NCBI RefSeq assembly: GCF_014905175.1
Contig: NC_057788.1
Span: forward strand, 17,216,154-17,280,153
Direction of reading: 5' to 3'
From: Aphidius gifuensis
Taxonomy: Eukaryota > Arthropoda > Insecta > Hymenoptera > Braconidae
Length of the DNA stretch: 64,000 bases
Within the stretch, counting starts at the first letter, position 1. Every line of letters starts with the position of its first letter. The translations under genes and the position numbers were made by a program. Positions 46,347 to 56,997 of this stretch are shown piece after piece. Under the pieces are notes generated by a model, which saw only the letters and a program-made list of their open reading frames with translations, ran no database searches and had not been told where the DNA came from.

Positions 46347-49300
46347 TTACACACGTTGTCTTTTATACCCCAGAGGATATGTAATATTCTCGTAGTGATT
46401 ACGCTTAGGTCCTGTAACAGAAATCATTTTTTTATCAATAGTAGAGTACACTTGTAGATCTCTTGTTCTACGGATAGAATTATATTCAATTTTAAAAGGA
46501 TCTATTTCACGCTTAATTAATGATTTAACAGTATTAAAATTTATAAATTTTTGTGCTTCCAAGTCAAGCCGTACACCTTTCAATTTACAGACTTCTACTT
46601 GACCACCATCAGGTTTTTGTACAATAAAAGAATAAAATTTTGGCCCACCCGATATAAAAGATTTTATATATGAACCTTCTCCATACTCTTCTAGCTCATC
46701 AGTTAAATCTCCCAATTTACTCCCTGTAATTAATTTATCATTTTCATTTTTACATATTCTTATAATAGAGTCAGTATCTACATATAAAATTTGTTTACTA
46801 TTTTCATGAATACAAGAATATAATTTTTCCCGAGCGTACGCTGTCGTAAAAGCCGCCAATACAACGTTAGTTGTTTTTGTTAAAGGTTCTTCTTCATTAA
46901 TTAATTTCCACGAAATTAAGACAGTTTCTTGATTTATTGGTTCAATAAATTGAATTAAATTTTTTTCGTTATCTACTATCTCATAAAATTCTTGTAAATC
47001 ACTGCAAATTGTTTTACGCCATAAAGAACTTCTTTGTCCTAATTTACCATATAACGAATTGAGCATATTTTTACTCAATGTACGGAGACCTGGATTAAAA
47101 TCTATTTTTTCTTTATCAAGTTTAATATTTTCAGCTTGAAAATATTCCTCGATATATTGATCTTTATCAGATTCAGTTTTGACCCAAGATGGGTACCCAC
47201 TGGCTTCTTGTTTTATTTTAAGAAAAGTATTTATATATCCTGTAAATAAACCGACTTCATTAGTTTCTTTATTATTCATCGACATTTTATCGTAATGCCA
47301 AACTTCATATATTTTTTCTATGACATATCCTTTTGTTAAAGCAAGTTTTAGTTCTGACGACACCCAAGTACCGATTAAACTTCTCTCATCATTATTATGA
47401 TTACAAAAACCTGGCTCCATTGTATCAACACATGTACGACAGAGTGGAAAATAAAGTTTTTTATTTTTGAACGTACAGGCAAAACAGGCATGTGTAAATC
47501 AGACGGTGCAAGTACACGACATTTTATTAATCCATCAATTTTGATATATCATTATTTGGAAATTTTTTCTCGATATCGCGACCAGCATATACTTTAGGAT
47601 GAGCTAATGGAAATGCAGATTGCTTAAGGACACTCGGATACAGGCTTGTGAAATCTACATACTGTATAGTTTCCCCGGGTTGTACTGTATATGACTCGAC
47701 GAAATTCTCCGTCCTACCACCAAAATAAGCATCACGTGGGTTCAATGCTGTGTAATAATTTGCATCAATAGAATCAACAAATTTTTTTACTTGAGGTACA
47801 TCTTTTAACAATTTTTTAAATTCACATCCCCATTTTTCAATAACATCATAACCTTGATCTTCTAAATACTTTGTAATATTTTGCGTGCGTTCATAACGTT
47901 CATTCAAAGTTGTACCATCTTTTTGTACATGATCACGATTAAACATAAAACACTCAATACATCCATGCCACCAACAACCATGATACTGAAAAATGTTTTT
48001 TCGTCTTTCATTTATACCATCAACTCTAATTTTTTTTGGACCTATTTTGACTTCATGAGAGTTACCAGCATGTTGAATATTACTTGCTGTTGAATATGCT
48101 AACCATTCCAGCCACTGAAGAGCTTCTTTTGACTGATTGTCGCTTAATCTATAACCAGACCTGGGAACGATTCCGATTTTTTCTTTAGTAAGATAATTAC
48201 GTTGAATAAGGCGCATACATAATGAAGCACAAGTCAAAGCTTCACGGAATGGATTAACATTAGTAATTTTTAAAGTTAAATTTATAAATTTTAAACATGC
48301 CATACGTAAAACAATTACATCTAGAGTACAATAAAGTTTCAGTTCCTTTCTAAAATCAAATAATTCTCCAGAGTCTACTCTTTCTTTATACCACTTATCA
48401 AATTTGTCAGCTTCTTTTTTATTTTTCGCACGCACACCATACATTTCTGGTGGTGGTACCTCACCGATATAATTTTGATTTATTTCATTATTAAAAAAAT
48501 GTGGAAAATAACCTTTTGAAATTTTTTCATCAAGACCAAACATACGAGGTAAAGCACTCAAAGGTGCTTGAAAAAAATTGAGTGAATCTATACATTTAAT
48601 ATTTTCAAACGACAAAACATTAATACTTGTACCAGTAATTATAGTACTAATTTTTCCTCTAATTTACGATTAATTAATTCTTTTAAAAAGCCACTGACCA
48701 TCATAATTTTTGATTATGAGCTAATACAATAATTTCACTATATTTATTTTTATTCCAAATAAAAAATCAACAAATTTTTTTACAGTGTCTTTCCCTTCAG
48801 CAATAAATTCGCGAGTAGTACATGAATCACATTTATTCTCGATCGGTATACTAGGCTCATCCAAATCACTCGTATCATTCATACATTTATCGCACACAAG
48901 GTGAACTACTACATAATTAACCTCATGAATTTTATAAATTTTATTATCATTATTAACTGTTTTAGATTGCATTGTCTCAAAATCATAAAAAACATAAGCA
49001 CAAAGATCTTCTTTTTTTTTATAATTCATTTTACTTTTAAAATAACATAAATGTGATGGCGGTTGAAGCTCTTCACATGCAGAACAATAATAATATCCAC
49101 ATAAATGACGCGTATTTAAGTGAACTTTTCTAAAACATTTTTTACACTTTTTTATTGCCTCACACACTGAATGCTTTGAATTATAAGATTGAGCTGTCCT
49201 ATGTTTGTCTAAACACTGTTGTCCATAAAAAGCCCGATCACAATCACGACACTCGGCTAAATCTACATTTATCTCACACAAATTATTTAAACATCGGTCA

Positions 49301-50269
49301 CAACGACCAGGACATGACAAATGCGTTTCAGGTGATGAATATCTTTTATCACAAATTAAACAATATTTTTTTGTACCATGCATAAAAGTTATTATATTAT
49401 TTATTGGTTCATAATGATGACTATTTTCATAATATGCAATTGGTATATAATTTTGTTCTTCACGAATAAAACCCTCAACTAAATCTGTACCATCAAATAT
49501 TAATTCATGTCCATTCATATTATTAGAAACATATTTATATATTTTTAAAACGCGTTTAATCGGACATGTTGCTAAATACATCTGAAATTGTCTCACTTCC
49601 TCTAACCCACATCCCTCAGGTGGAATAACAACACCAGATTTATTTATAAATTCAAGAGTCAATGTTTTTTGTAATTCATATCGAGCGTCACGAACTGCTT
49701 TTAATCTAGCCACGTCAAGTTTATTTGTCTCTAATTCAGATAATTTTACTACGATTGATCTTGGTAAACATAAATTATCTTTATTATTAATTATTAGTGT
49801 ACCACGTCTCGATCTTTCACTTTTAGGCATTCCACATCCACCAACAATTCGTTTTAAAATTATAACTTTTATATTAAATGCAGCCGTCGCATCTATACCG
49901 CCAGCACTTTGACATATACTACTTATTATTGTCCATAAACGATCAAAAGTAAACTCATTAATTGGTGTTAAATTTGTAAATGAATCACTAGTCATATTTT
50001 CTGATCGGAAATTAAAAATAATTCGGTCAGTGTTATTGCTAGACAAAGACATAACACGTTCATATACTTGTCGAAAAGCACTCTCAATAAACTCAACAAG
50101 CCCGCGATTATGAGGAACATCTTTTATTTTGAATGTATACGTCGTACTTGTGAGTGAAAATTTAGGTATTTCTTCACGCGTTTCATCGAGTAATTCTATA
50201 CAATCTTCACTTCCACCGTCTTGACATTCGTCTTCACTTGAACTATCCATGATTAATATTAAAAATTTA
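46347..50269 (-). pseudogene. protein-primed family B DNA polymerase, main exon, frameshifted
   Basis: Three open parts in order. 50269-48721 (in-frame ATG at 50248-50250) has NNKDNLCLPRSIVV, a cysteine-rich zinc-binding-like region (CDKRY, CDRC, CKKCFRKVH, CGYYYCSACE) and Exo I YDFETM at about 48984. 48720-48616 holds Exo II (NYDGQW) split over two frames. 48615-47527 has Exo III YCTLD and motif A DFTSLYPS (about 47655). 47526-47421 reads in another frame (GLIKCRVLAPSD). 47420-46347 has motif B K-NMLNSLYG (about 47070) and motif C YVDTDS (about 46780). All catalytic motifs are present, but the gene needs three or more frame changes. This polymerase copies the element from a protein primer. 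The acceptor at 50270 and the upstream exons are described next. Confidence 0.93.
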
Positions 50270-50406
50270 CTAAATAAAAATGATAAATTTCCCGAATATA
50301 TATGTACTCCCACCTAGCTTATATTTACATTGCATGCACTTGTGATATTAAAAATCTATTGAACTGACAAAAAAAAATTTAATCGAATAAAAAAAAAATA
50401 ACATAC

Positions 50407-51802
50407 CATATTTTTTCGTTCCGGCAAGCGTCACAGCCTTGTTTGTTTACGTTTATGTCTTTCCCACAAACGTAACACTGTCCAACCTCGATGCATTGGG
50501 GTTCCTCAAAATCCGTGACGTCAGAGTCACTGCTTTCTGCTACACCGATGAATCCCTCCCGTGAAGAAACTCCCGTTCCCTCGGATGAATGACATTTCTT
50601 CGGGTTCGCTTTAACAATGAATGAATGAATGAATGAATGTTTGAGAAATAGGTCATCAGAAAAACGGTAAAAAATAAAATGCAAAATTATTGATTTAAAG
50701 AAAAAAAATTTAGATAAAAATTAAAAAACAAAAATGTAAATAACTTTTAAAAACAAAAAAAGAAAAAATTTTTAAAGAAAAAAAGTAAAATTAAAAAAAA
50801 AAAAAAAATTTTTTTTTCAGAAAAAAAAAAGTTGACAAAAATTTTAAAACAAAAAGTAAAATTAAAAAAAAAAAAATAATTTAAAAAACAAAAAGTAAAA
50901 TTAAAAAAGAAATCATTTTAAAAACAAAAAGCAAAATTAAAAAATAATAATTTTCTAAAACAAAAAAAAAAAATTTGAAAAACAAAAAGCAAAATTAAAA
51001 AATAATAATTTTCTAAAACAAAAAAAAATTTGAAAAACAAAAAGTAAAATTAAAATAGAAATCATTTTAAGAACAAAAAGCAAAATTAAAAAATAATAAT
51101 TTCCTAAAACACTTACATATCCAATTATCACTCGATGACGTAGAATCTGATCGTTCACGTTCTTTTTCTTTTTTCCATTCCTCAAGGTTTTTGAGACGAT
51201 GGATACGCCAACGCTCCTGAACAACCATCCTTCTAATCATTTTTCTTCTTATAATCTTTGCTTTTTTTTGCTGAATACGTAATTGTCGCTCACCTGTAAA
51301 ATATGCAAATTCACTGTTTTATTCTATTTTCACTTTTTTAAATCCACTCTATTATTTTATTCCACTGTATTTATTTTCACTGTATTATTTTTACTTTTTT
51401 ATTTCACTGTATTAATATATTATTTAAATACTTACGTAACATTTTTTTAATAAAGCTCCGATTATTGATAGCATTGGTACATCTTTTTAAAAAACCATAT
51501 AAAATTTTTTTTACTGCATTATCTTTTGAAAGTATTTCATTTATGCGATCTTCATCGAGATCGTCTTTGAATATTTTTAAATCACCCTCAAAATTTTCAA
51601 CTGATTCTGCTAAATTATCAATTGAAGTTATATATTTCATGATATAATATATTTCCTTCATACTACTTTTTAATTTTAAGTGACCACGTATTTTTTGAAT
51701 TATCTTTGGACGTTTAAATGTATAGTTGCGCGTAACTTGTACGACTCCCGGTGATACGATTTTAAAAGATTTGGTTAAAAATTTTTCACATAAGTTGTTC
51801 AT
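50407..51802 (-). CDS. spliced 5' exons, probable N-terminal extension of the polymerase
   Basis: Exon 1 51436-51802 (ATG 51800-51802, donor C|GTAAGT), exon 2 51117-51293 (acceptor TTTTACAG, donor T|GTAAGT), exon 3 50407-50608 (acceptor TTAAAG, donor TG|GTATGT), then an acceptor TTTTTATTTAG at 50270 opening the polymerase exon. Phases 1, 1, 2 match at every junction with no stop codon. Introns are 142, 508 and 137 nt. Exon 1 is helical and basic, exon 2 is highly charged (QQKKAKIIRRK, EEWKKEKERERS), and exon 3 has CYVCGKDINVNKQGCDAC, a zinc-knuckle-like pair. A TCAGTT initiator lies at 51828-51833. If the last junction is not used, these exons are a separate gene. The family of the extension is not recognised. 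Confidence 0.6.
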
Positions 51803-52662
51803 GTTGAAAGTGTTGAAGACGATGTGCAACTGACTCGAAAATTAGGATTAAAGATGTCGGAAAAGCACTCCCCACTTACGTTTTAGTTTTTTCTTTTTTT
51901 AAATAATTTTTTATCTTTTTTAAATAATTTTTTCTCTTTTTTTTTTTTAAATAATTTACCAGTTGCTATTTTGCATAATCTATTGTAACTTGAAATTTAA
52001 ATTTTTGATATCTTCCAAAAAAGCTAATAAAGATCGTTGTTAAATATTTAATAGATCTATATTCTTTCTAAACACTCGGGGTACAATTTTAAATTGAATA
52101 ATAGTGCTGCCAGACAATAAACAAAAAAGTTTTCTATTTAAAAAAAAAATTTTCTTTGGAAAAAATAAACTCAAACTAATTTTATATTCTAGCATTTTAA
52201 TTTATACATTTTAAATAATCAAAAGGACATTTTTTTCTCGCATAATAGATCTTTAGACCCCTGTATTCACCCTGAATTTAAAAAAAAAATACGGCGCCAG
52301 CAGTAAACAGTTCCATTAAAAATAAATATAGTTGAAAAATACCAAGACAGTAAATAATTATTTTTCGAACAAAAAATATTGTAGTCAAAAGAAAAAATAT
52401 ATTTTTGTATAAAGAATAGAGAAGTTTCTATTTTCATTTGCATTTTTTCCTATACCTGCTTTTTTTGGTTGCTCTCTTTCTATCCAGCTGTGACGCTCAG
52501 GTGTGTCATTGTATTATGTAAATATGCGCTATTTCATGCAAGTATGTCACTCAAATAATAATTGTAATAAATATTTCAAGTACAGGTGGCGGTAATTACG
52601 ATAAAAATAGTATAAATAGAGCTGATAAATCATATTTCATGTTAGTTTATTAAAAGGGTACA
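51803..52662. promoter_or_regulatory. divergent promoter region of the Polinton
   Basis: 860 bp between the leftward polymerase gene and the rightward envelope gene. It has TCAGTT (minus) at 51828-51833 and TATAAATAG (plus) at 52611-52619 with TTAGTT about 30 nt on. The rest is AT-rich with no other feature recognised. Confidence 0.55.
52611..52619 (+). promoter_or_regulatory. TATA box of the envelope gene
   Basis: TATAAATAG, 52 nt before the ATG at 52663. GTTAGTTTATT about 30 nt downstream is a plausible initiator. Confidence 0.55.
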
Positions 52663-54549
52663 ATGTATCTATTTATAATTTTTTCTGTGTTAAGTGTTTC
52701 GGCTGCAAGTAAAAATGACTATACAGTCAAACAAATACAAACAGGTGCAGGATTATTTTACGATTATTTATACGATTTTAAATTTTCAATAAATAACTGG
52801 AAGCTAATTACATTCATTGAATTAGATTGGTATATAAAACAACAACCATATTTAAATAATGATGTATTTCTCGCTGTAAAAACATTAAAAGACAAATGTA
52901 CACATGTGATGCATTATACGCACTCCCTGTGTGACGTAGTGATCCAAAGACAAAGATCAGTGCAATTAAAATTAAATTTTACAGAAGAATATGTACGTCA
53001 ATTAAAAGCAATTTCCACGCAACCTGAAATAGAGAAAGATATAAAACAAAAGCGTGACGTATTTAATGATAGAAATACTTTTATAGGCAAGTCTTTTTTC
53101 ACATCTTTGAGTGATGAGGAATCTGCATTATACAATAATAAAATTGATAACATGTTGAGAGAAAAAAAAAATTTTGTATCAGATCTTGAGAATCTTACGC
53201 ATATATTACCAGCTGAAGTAGAACGATTTAAAAAAATTTTAATAGAATATTCAACTATAGGTAATTCAACACTTGGGTGGTTTTACATAAGATTAGAAAA
53301 TTTTAATAAATGGTTTGGTCATCATGAGGAAAAAGAAATACAAGTATATTGGGAGCTATATCATCAAACAATTATCTATTTAGATGACTTTGCTACTGTA
53401 GTAGATGGATATAATCATTTTTTAAAAATTGTAATTGATTCCATTAATTTATCAAAGCTAAATATACTTCATCCTGAAATATTATCAGCAGAAAAATTAG
53501 AAGGCTCACTTGAGTTTTTTGCAAAACATAGCGGTGAATTTAATTTGCCTATGAATATAAGAGATGCCATAGCTGGTCATCTGAGTAAAATATCACAAAT
53601 CGATATAGGTTATGACAATGGTAGATTATTTGTTTTAATGAGAATTCCATTGACTGAAGAAAAAATTTATCATATACATAAATTAAGATCGTATCCTATT
53701 GCTCAGCAATTAGGGAATAATACAATAGGATCAGCGTGGATAAAACCAAGAGCTAATTATTTGATTTTGTCATCAGATCAATCGCAATATACACTTGTAA
53801 AAAATAAAATTGATTTACCTTTTTGTCAAGCAAGTGTAAATATACATATATGTGAATCATTATCATATCCGATGTATGAGAGCTCACATCAAGCTGGTTG
53901 TGAAATTTCTCTAATTACAAAAATTAATGAATCGCCTTTACTTAATTGTGACATTAAAATTTCTCGTCATTTTACGCCGTACTGGAAAAAATTAAGTAAT
54001 GAAAGAGGATGGTTATATAGTTTACCAGGAGAACAAGAAATACATATACTGTGCGGAGACAAGAAAAAAAAAACTATTGTTATTCGTGGTGTTGGTATAC
54101 TACGGATCCAAGCAGGTTGCCACGCACGCATAAATTACGGAACAATTTTCGGTCAACAGGTAGTAAATATTGATACCATATATGAATTTAAAACTACAGC
54201 GACATTAAATGTTACAAAACTATTGCCTGAAATTGTTGATTTTACTATAGGAGAAACAAACTATTCATCAGCAAACCCAGCCGTATTGATTTATGATATA
54301 TCTCTTAAAGAAATAAGAAAAGAGATATTAGATCAAAAAGAAAAAATAAATGAAAAAAATCTTTCAAAAAATATTATATTTAAAATTATTCTTGGTGAAA
54401 TTATTATGGCTACAATATTAACCTCCATAATTTCATTTCCACCAATTGTAATTATTATAAAAAAAATTTTATCTTTCTTTAAAAAAGAAAAGTGTCATAT
54501 AGATGTGAAGCCCGTCCCCACCTCAATATCTTATCCCTCTACTTATTAA
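52663..54549 (+). CDS. baculovirus F-like envelope fusion glycoprotein, 628 aa, intact
   Basis: ATG at 52663 opens a signal peptide (about 1-15, cleavage after SVSAAS). The next stretch GAGLFYDYLYDF ... NNWKLITFIELDWY fits the N-terminus of the Baculo_F / errantivirus Env family. A basic KQKR at 128-131 is a candidate proprotein cleavage site, and the following helical region could hold the fusion peptide and heptad repeats. The cysteine-rich ectodomain ends at a membrane span at about 571-599, followed by a 29-residue basic then proline-rich tail. Such proteins drive pH-triggered membrane fusion during entry. It is the longest open frame in the element, undamaged over 1,884 nt, with its own TATA box and on the opposite strand to the capsid genes. 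Family call from pattern; the cleavage site is weaker than R-x-x-R. Confidence 0.8.
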   Translation: MYLFIIFSVLSVSAASKNDYTVKQIQTGAGLFYDYLYDFKFSINNWKLITFIELDWYIKQQPYLNNDVFLAVKTLKDKCTHVMHYTHSLCDVVIQRQRSVQLKLNFTEEYVRQLKAISTQPEIEKDIKQKRDVFNDRNTFIGKSFFTSLSDEESALYNNKIDNMLREKKNFVSDLENLTHILPAEVERFKKILIEYSTIGNSTLGWFYIRLENFNKWFGHHEEKEIQVYWELYHQTIIYLDDFATVVDGYNHFLKIVIDSINLSKLNILHPEILSAEKLEGSLEFFAKHSGEFNLPMNIRDAIAGHLSKISQIDIGYDNGRLFVLMRIPLTEEKIYHIHKLRSYPIAQQLGNNTIGSAWIKPRANYLILSSDQSQYTLVKNKIDLPFCQASVNIHICESLSYPMYESSHQAGCEISLITKINESPLLNCDIKISRHFTPYWKKLSNERGWLYSLPGEQEIHILCGDKKKKTIVIRGVGILRIQAGCHARINYGTIFGQQVVNIDTIYEFKTTATLNVTKLLPEIVDFTIGETNYSSANPAVLIYDISLKEIRKEILDQKEKINEKNLSKNIIFKIILGEIIMATILTSIISFPPIVIIIKKILSFFKKEKCHIDVKPVPTSISYPSTY

Positions 54550-54575
54550 TTTCCCCACTATTCAATATCTAATTG

Positions 54576-54583
54576 TATAAAAG
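54576..54583 (+). promoter_or_regulatory. TATA box
   Basis: TATAAAAG, 42 nt before ATG 54618 of the next, broken gene. Confidence 0.45.
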
Positions 54584-54617
54584 TCGATGTAATGATAGCT
54601 AAAATTAAAAGTTAACC

Positions 54618-55256
54618 ATGGAGTCAACTAGTAATCTTCTTCTGTCACATTCAGTTGCGCTTAATAAGTCTAAAACGAAAAACCTACGTGTTGGATTTGG
54701 AGAAGATTATCGAATTAATATTCAAATCTGTGACAATACTTCAAGAAAGGAATTTCGTTTGCAGTATATAAGTGGAAAAATTTTTGGATAAACTAGAATT
54801 TATATTATCTTGGTACTCAGCTAGTGAAAAACAGACGACTTGAAAAAAATATTCTCCAATTGAGTGTGAAGACATTAAAATATTTTTAGTTATTCATACA
54901 AAACGAGGTCTGTTGTATTTGATCAGGGCTCTGGAAAAATAGCACTACATGAAGTGTCGATGAATGAAATTGTGAATAAATTACCGTGGGTTGATTGCTG
55001 CATAGAGAGTCTGGAAAATATTCCTGTCGACATTTACAATCATGCAACAATATTGTATATGCATAAGACTATAGGAAAAGATAATCTTGATTTTCCAACA
55101 TCTGATTTTTTAAAACAAATGTTATTAAAAAATTTCTACAAAATTTCTGACGATATTGAAAGTACATTAAAAACAAGTAAACTTTTGTCATATAAATTAT
55201 TTTTATTTGAAGTAATATTATATAATTTTGATCGTTTATACATTGACATCGAATGA
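54618..55256 (+). pseudogene. unnamed Polinton gene, frameshifted
   Basis: ATG at 54618 runs 57 codons (MESTSNLLLSHSVALNKSK, VGFGEDYRINIQI) to TAA near 54791. Recognisable sequence continues in other frames: KFLDKLEFILSWYSASEKQT, then KIFLVIHTKRGLLYL, then from 54954 to 55256 a clean 100-codon stretch with NKLPWVDCCIESLENIPVDI and a C-terminal FDRLYIDIE. About 210 codons in all with three frame changes. I do not recognise the family. It lies between the envelope gene and the paralogue gene, same strand. Confidence 0.55.
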
Positions 55257-55293
55257 GCTTTTACAAACCGTTGGTAATTAGTAATACTACATC

Positions 55294-55764
55294 ATGTACG
55301 ATTGGATTATTACGACGAATGGATACATTAATAAAGACTATACTTATATACCAAAAGAAATTGCTGTTGCTAGTGTAATTGGCAACGTTGTAAATCATTG
55401 GATTCTCACTCCGCCCTGTGAATATTCAGAACTACCTATGACTGTCAAAGTTGAAAATCAACGACGACTAAAAGAAATACATGGACTACATTGGTTTGAT
55501 GGAGAGAGCGACATAGGAAGAGTACTTGATATTTTACGTTCAATTGCAAAACAAAGTAAATTAATTATTACATGTGGAGACGAGTCTGTAATGTATTTAC
55601 AGAATCTTCTTGGTCGAGATATTATAAACGCTGAAAATATGAATGAATGGACTATATTTGTAGCAACAGAAACATCTAAATCTAAATGTATAATTCATAA
55701 TAATTTACCATATCATGAGTGTGCACTTGTACATGCTAGACGAATAAAAAATATTTTTAAATAA
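55294..55764 (+). CDS. unnamed Polinton protein, 156 aa, intact (paralogue of 40076-40577)
   Basis: ATG at 55294. N-terminus MYDWIITTNGYINKDYTYIP, then KEIAVASV, HWILTPPCEYSEL, LKEIHGLHWFDGE, and a C-terminal HECALVHARRIKNIF. The PKEI(A/S)V and HWI-x-x-PP blocks match the broken gene at the other end of the element. The C-terminal C-x-x-x-x-x-A-x-x-L/I-K block also corresponds. The spaced acidic residues could belong to a nuclease-type fold, but no catalytic set can be claimed. AATAAA overlaps the stop codon region. Confidence 0.65.
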   Translation: MYDWIITTNGYINKDYTYIPKEIAVASVIGNVVNHWILTPPCEYSELPMTVKVENQRRLKEIHGLHWFDGESDIGRVLDILRSIAKQSKLIITCGDESVMYLQNLLGRDIINAENMNEWTIFVATETSKSKCIIHNNLPYHECALVHARRIKNIFK

Positions 55765-55892
55765 AATGTCTTCAAATAAAAATTGTAGTGTTGACAGAAA
55801 CTGGTTAAATATTGTAAGAAAAGTATGTCGAACGGAAATGAATATTAAAAGAAAACACATATTCAAATAAAAACACATGTCAATAACCTATG

Positions 55893-56098
55893 ACTTAATT
55901 ATTTTCCTAAATTTACCAGCTGCATACAAATGAGTCATAATTGAAATTTTGGTTAAAAATTGAATAATAAAATAATAAATTTAATAATATAAAAAAAAAA
56001 TTAAAAATAAAATAAAAAAAAAAATTACACCTGGGCTGACTCGAACGCTAGACCCTACGCTTGAAATATTAATATAACTTTTTATTTATTTGAAAAAT
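55893..56098 (-). repeat. inner inverted repeat of the Polinton, right
   Basis: Inverse copy of 38054-38261. Both contain TTCGAGTCAGCCCAGG-like text, faintly like a tRNA T-arm. Confidence 0.85.
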
Positions 56099-56440
56099 TA
56101 TCTGCGTCAATTCCGATTGTTAGTTTAAACATCAAAGAATAATATAAAAGTAAAAAAAAATTTTTAACATTTTTATTCATGACAATATTGACAATTGAAA
56201 AAGTTGCTATGTCCCTGTATGATAATACACGGGTCTGACTCGTACACTTTAAATGCTCGTTATAAATTAATTTAAAATTATCTGCGTCAATTCCGATTGT
56301 TAGTTTAAACATCAAAGAATAATATAAAAGTAAAAAAAAATTTTTAACATTTTTATTCATGACAATATTGAGCATTGAACAAGTTGCTACGTTCCTGTAA
56401 AAAAAAAAAAACACGAATCCTGACTTGAACACTAGCACTA
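56097..56440 (+). repeat. subterminal tandem duplication, right (period about 180 bp)
   Basis: Two copies of TATCTGCGTCAATTCCGATT ... TTTAACATTTTTATTCATGA, each followed by a short CTGACTYGNACACT-like patch. Not homologous to the left tandem block though similarly spaced. Confidence 0.8.
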
Positions 56441-56441
56441 C

Positions 56442-56963
56442 AAACATGGCCGCCCTACACTAACACTTATTTGGCTCACACACATTTTCCATTCAAACTT
56501 TTGCTGGGACTTTTGCTGCCGCTGCAGCGCTATAAACATTTTACACTACCAAAACAAGACCCGCCCTACACTAACACTTGTTTGGCTCACACACATTTTC
56601 CATTCACACTTCTGCTGACACTTTTGCTGCCGCTGCAGCGCTATAAACATTTTACACTACCAAAACAAGACCCGCCCTACACTAACACTTGTTTGGCTCA
56701 CACACATTTTCCATTCACACTTCTGCTGACACTTTTGCTTGTAGTCTGCTTGCACCTATGCGCGCGCACACATCACAAAATAATATTTAAAAAAAAAAAT
56801 AATATTATTATTCATATATATACATACGTACATATATAAATAATAATAACAATAAATAAATAATAAAAAAATATATATGTAATAAAAAAATGATTATTAT
56901 AATAATAATAATAATAAATAATAATAATAATAATAATAAATAATAATAATAATAATAAAAATA

Positions 56964-56997
<34 letters not shown>

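Noticed and set aside
38313..55764. Bracovirus or other polydnavirus segment
   Set aside because: No direct-repeat junctions or typical virulence gene families were recognised; the gene set, TIRs and 6-bp duplication are those of a Polinton.
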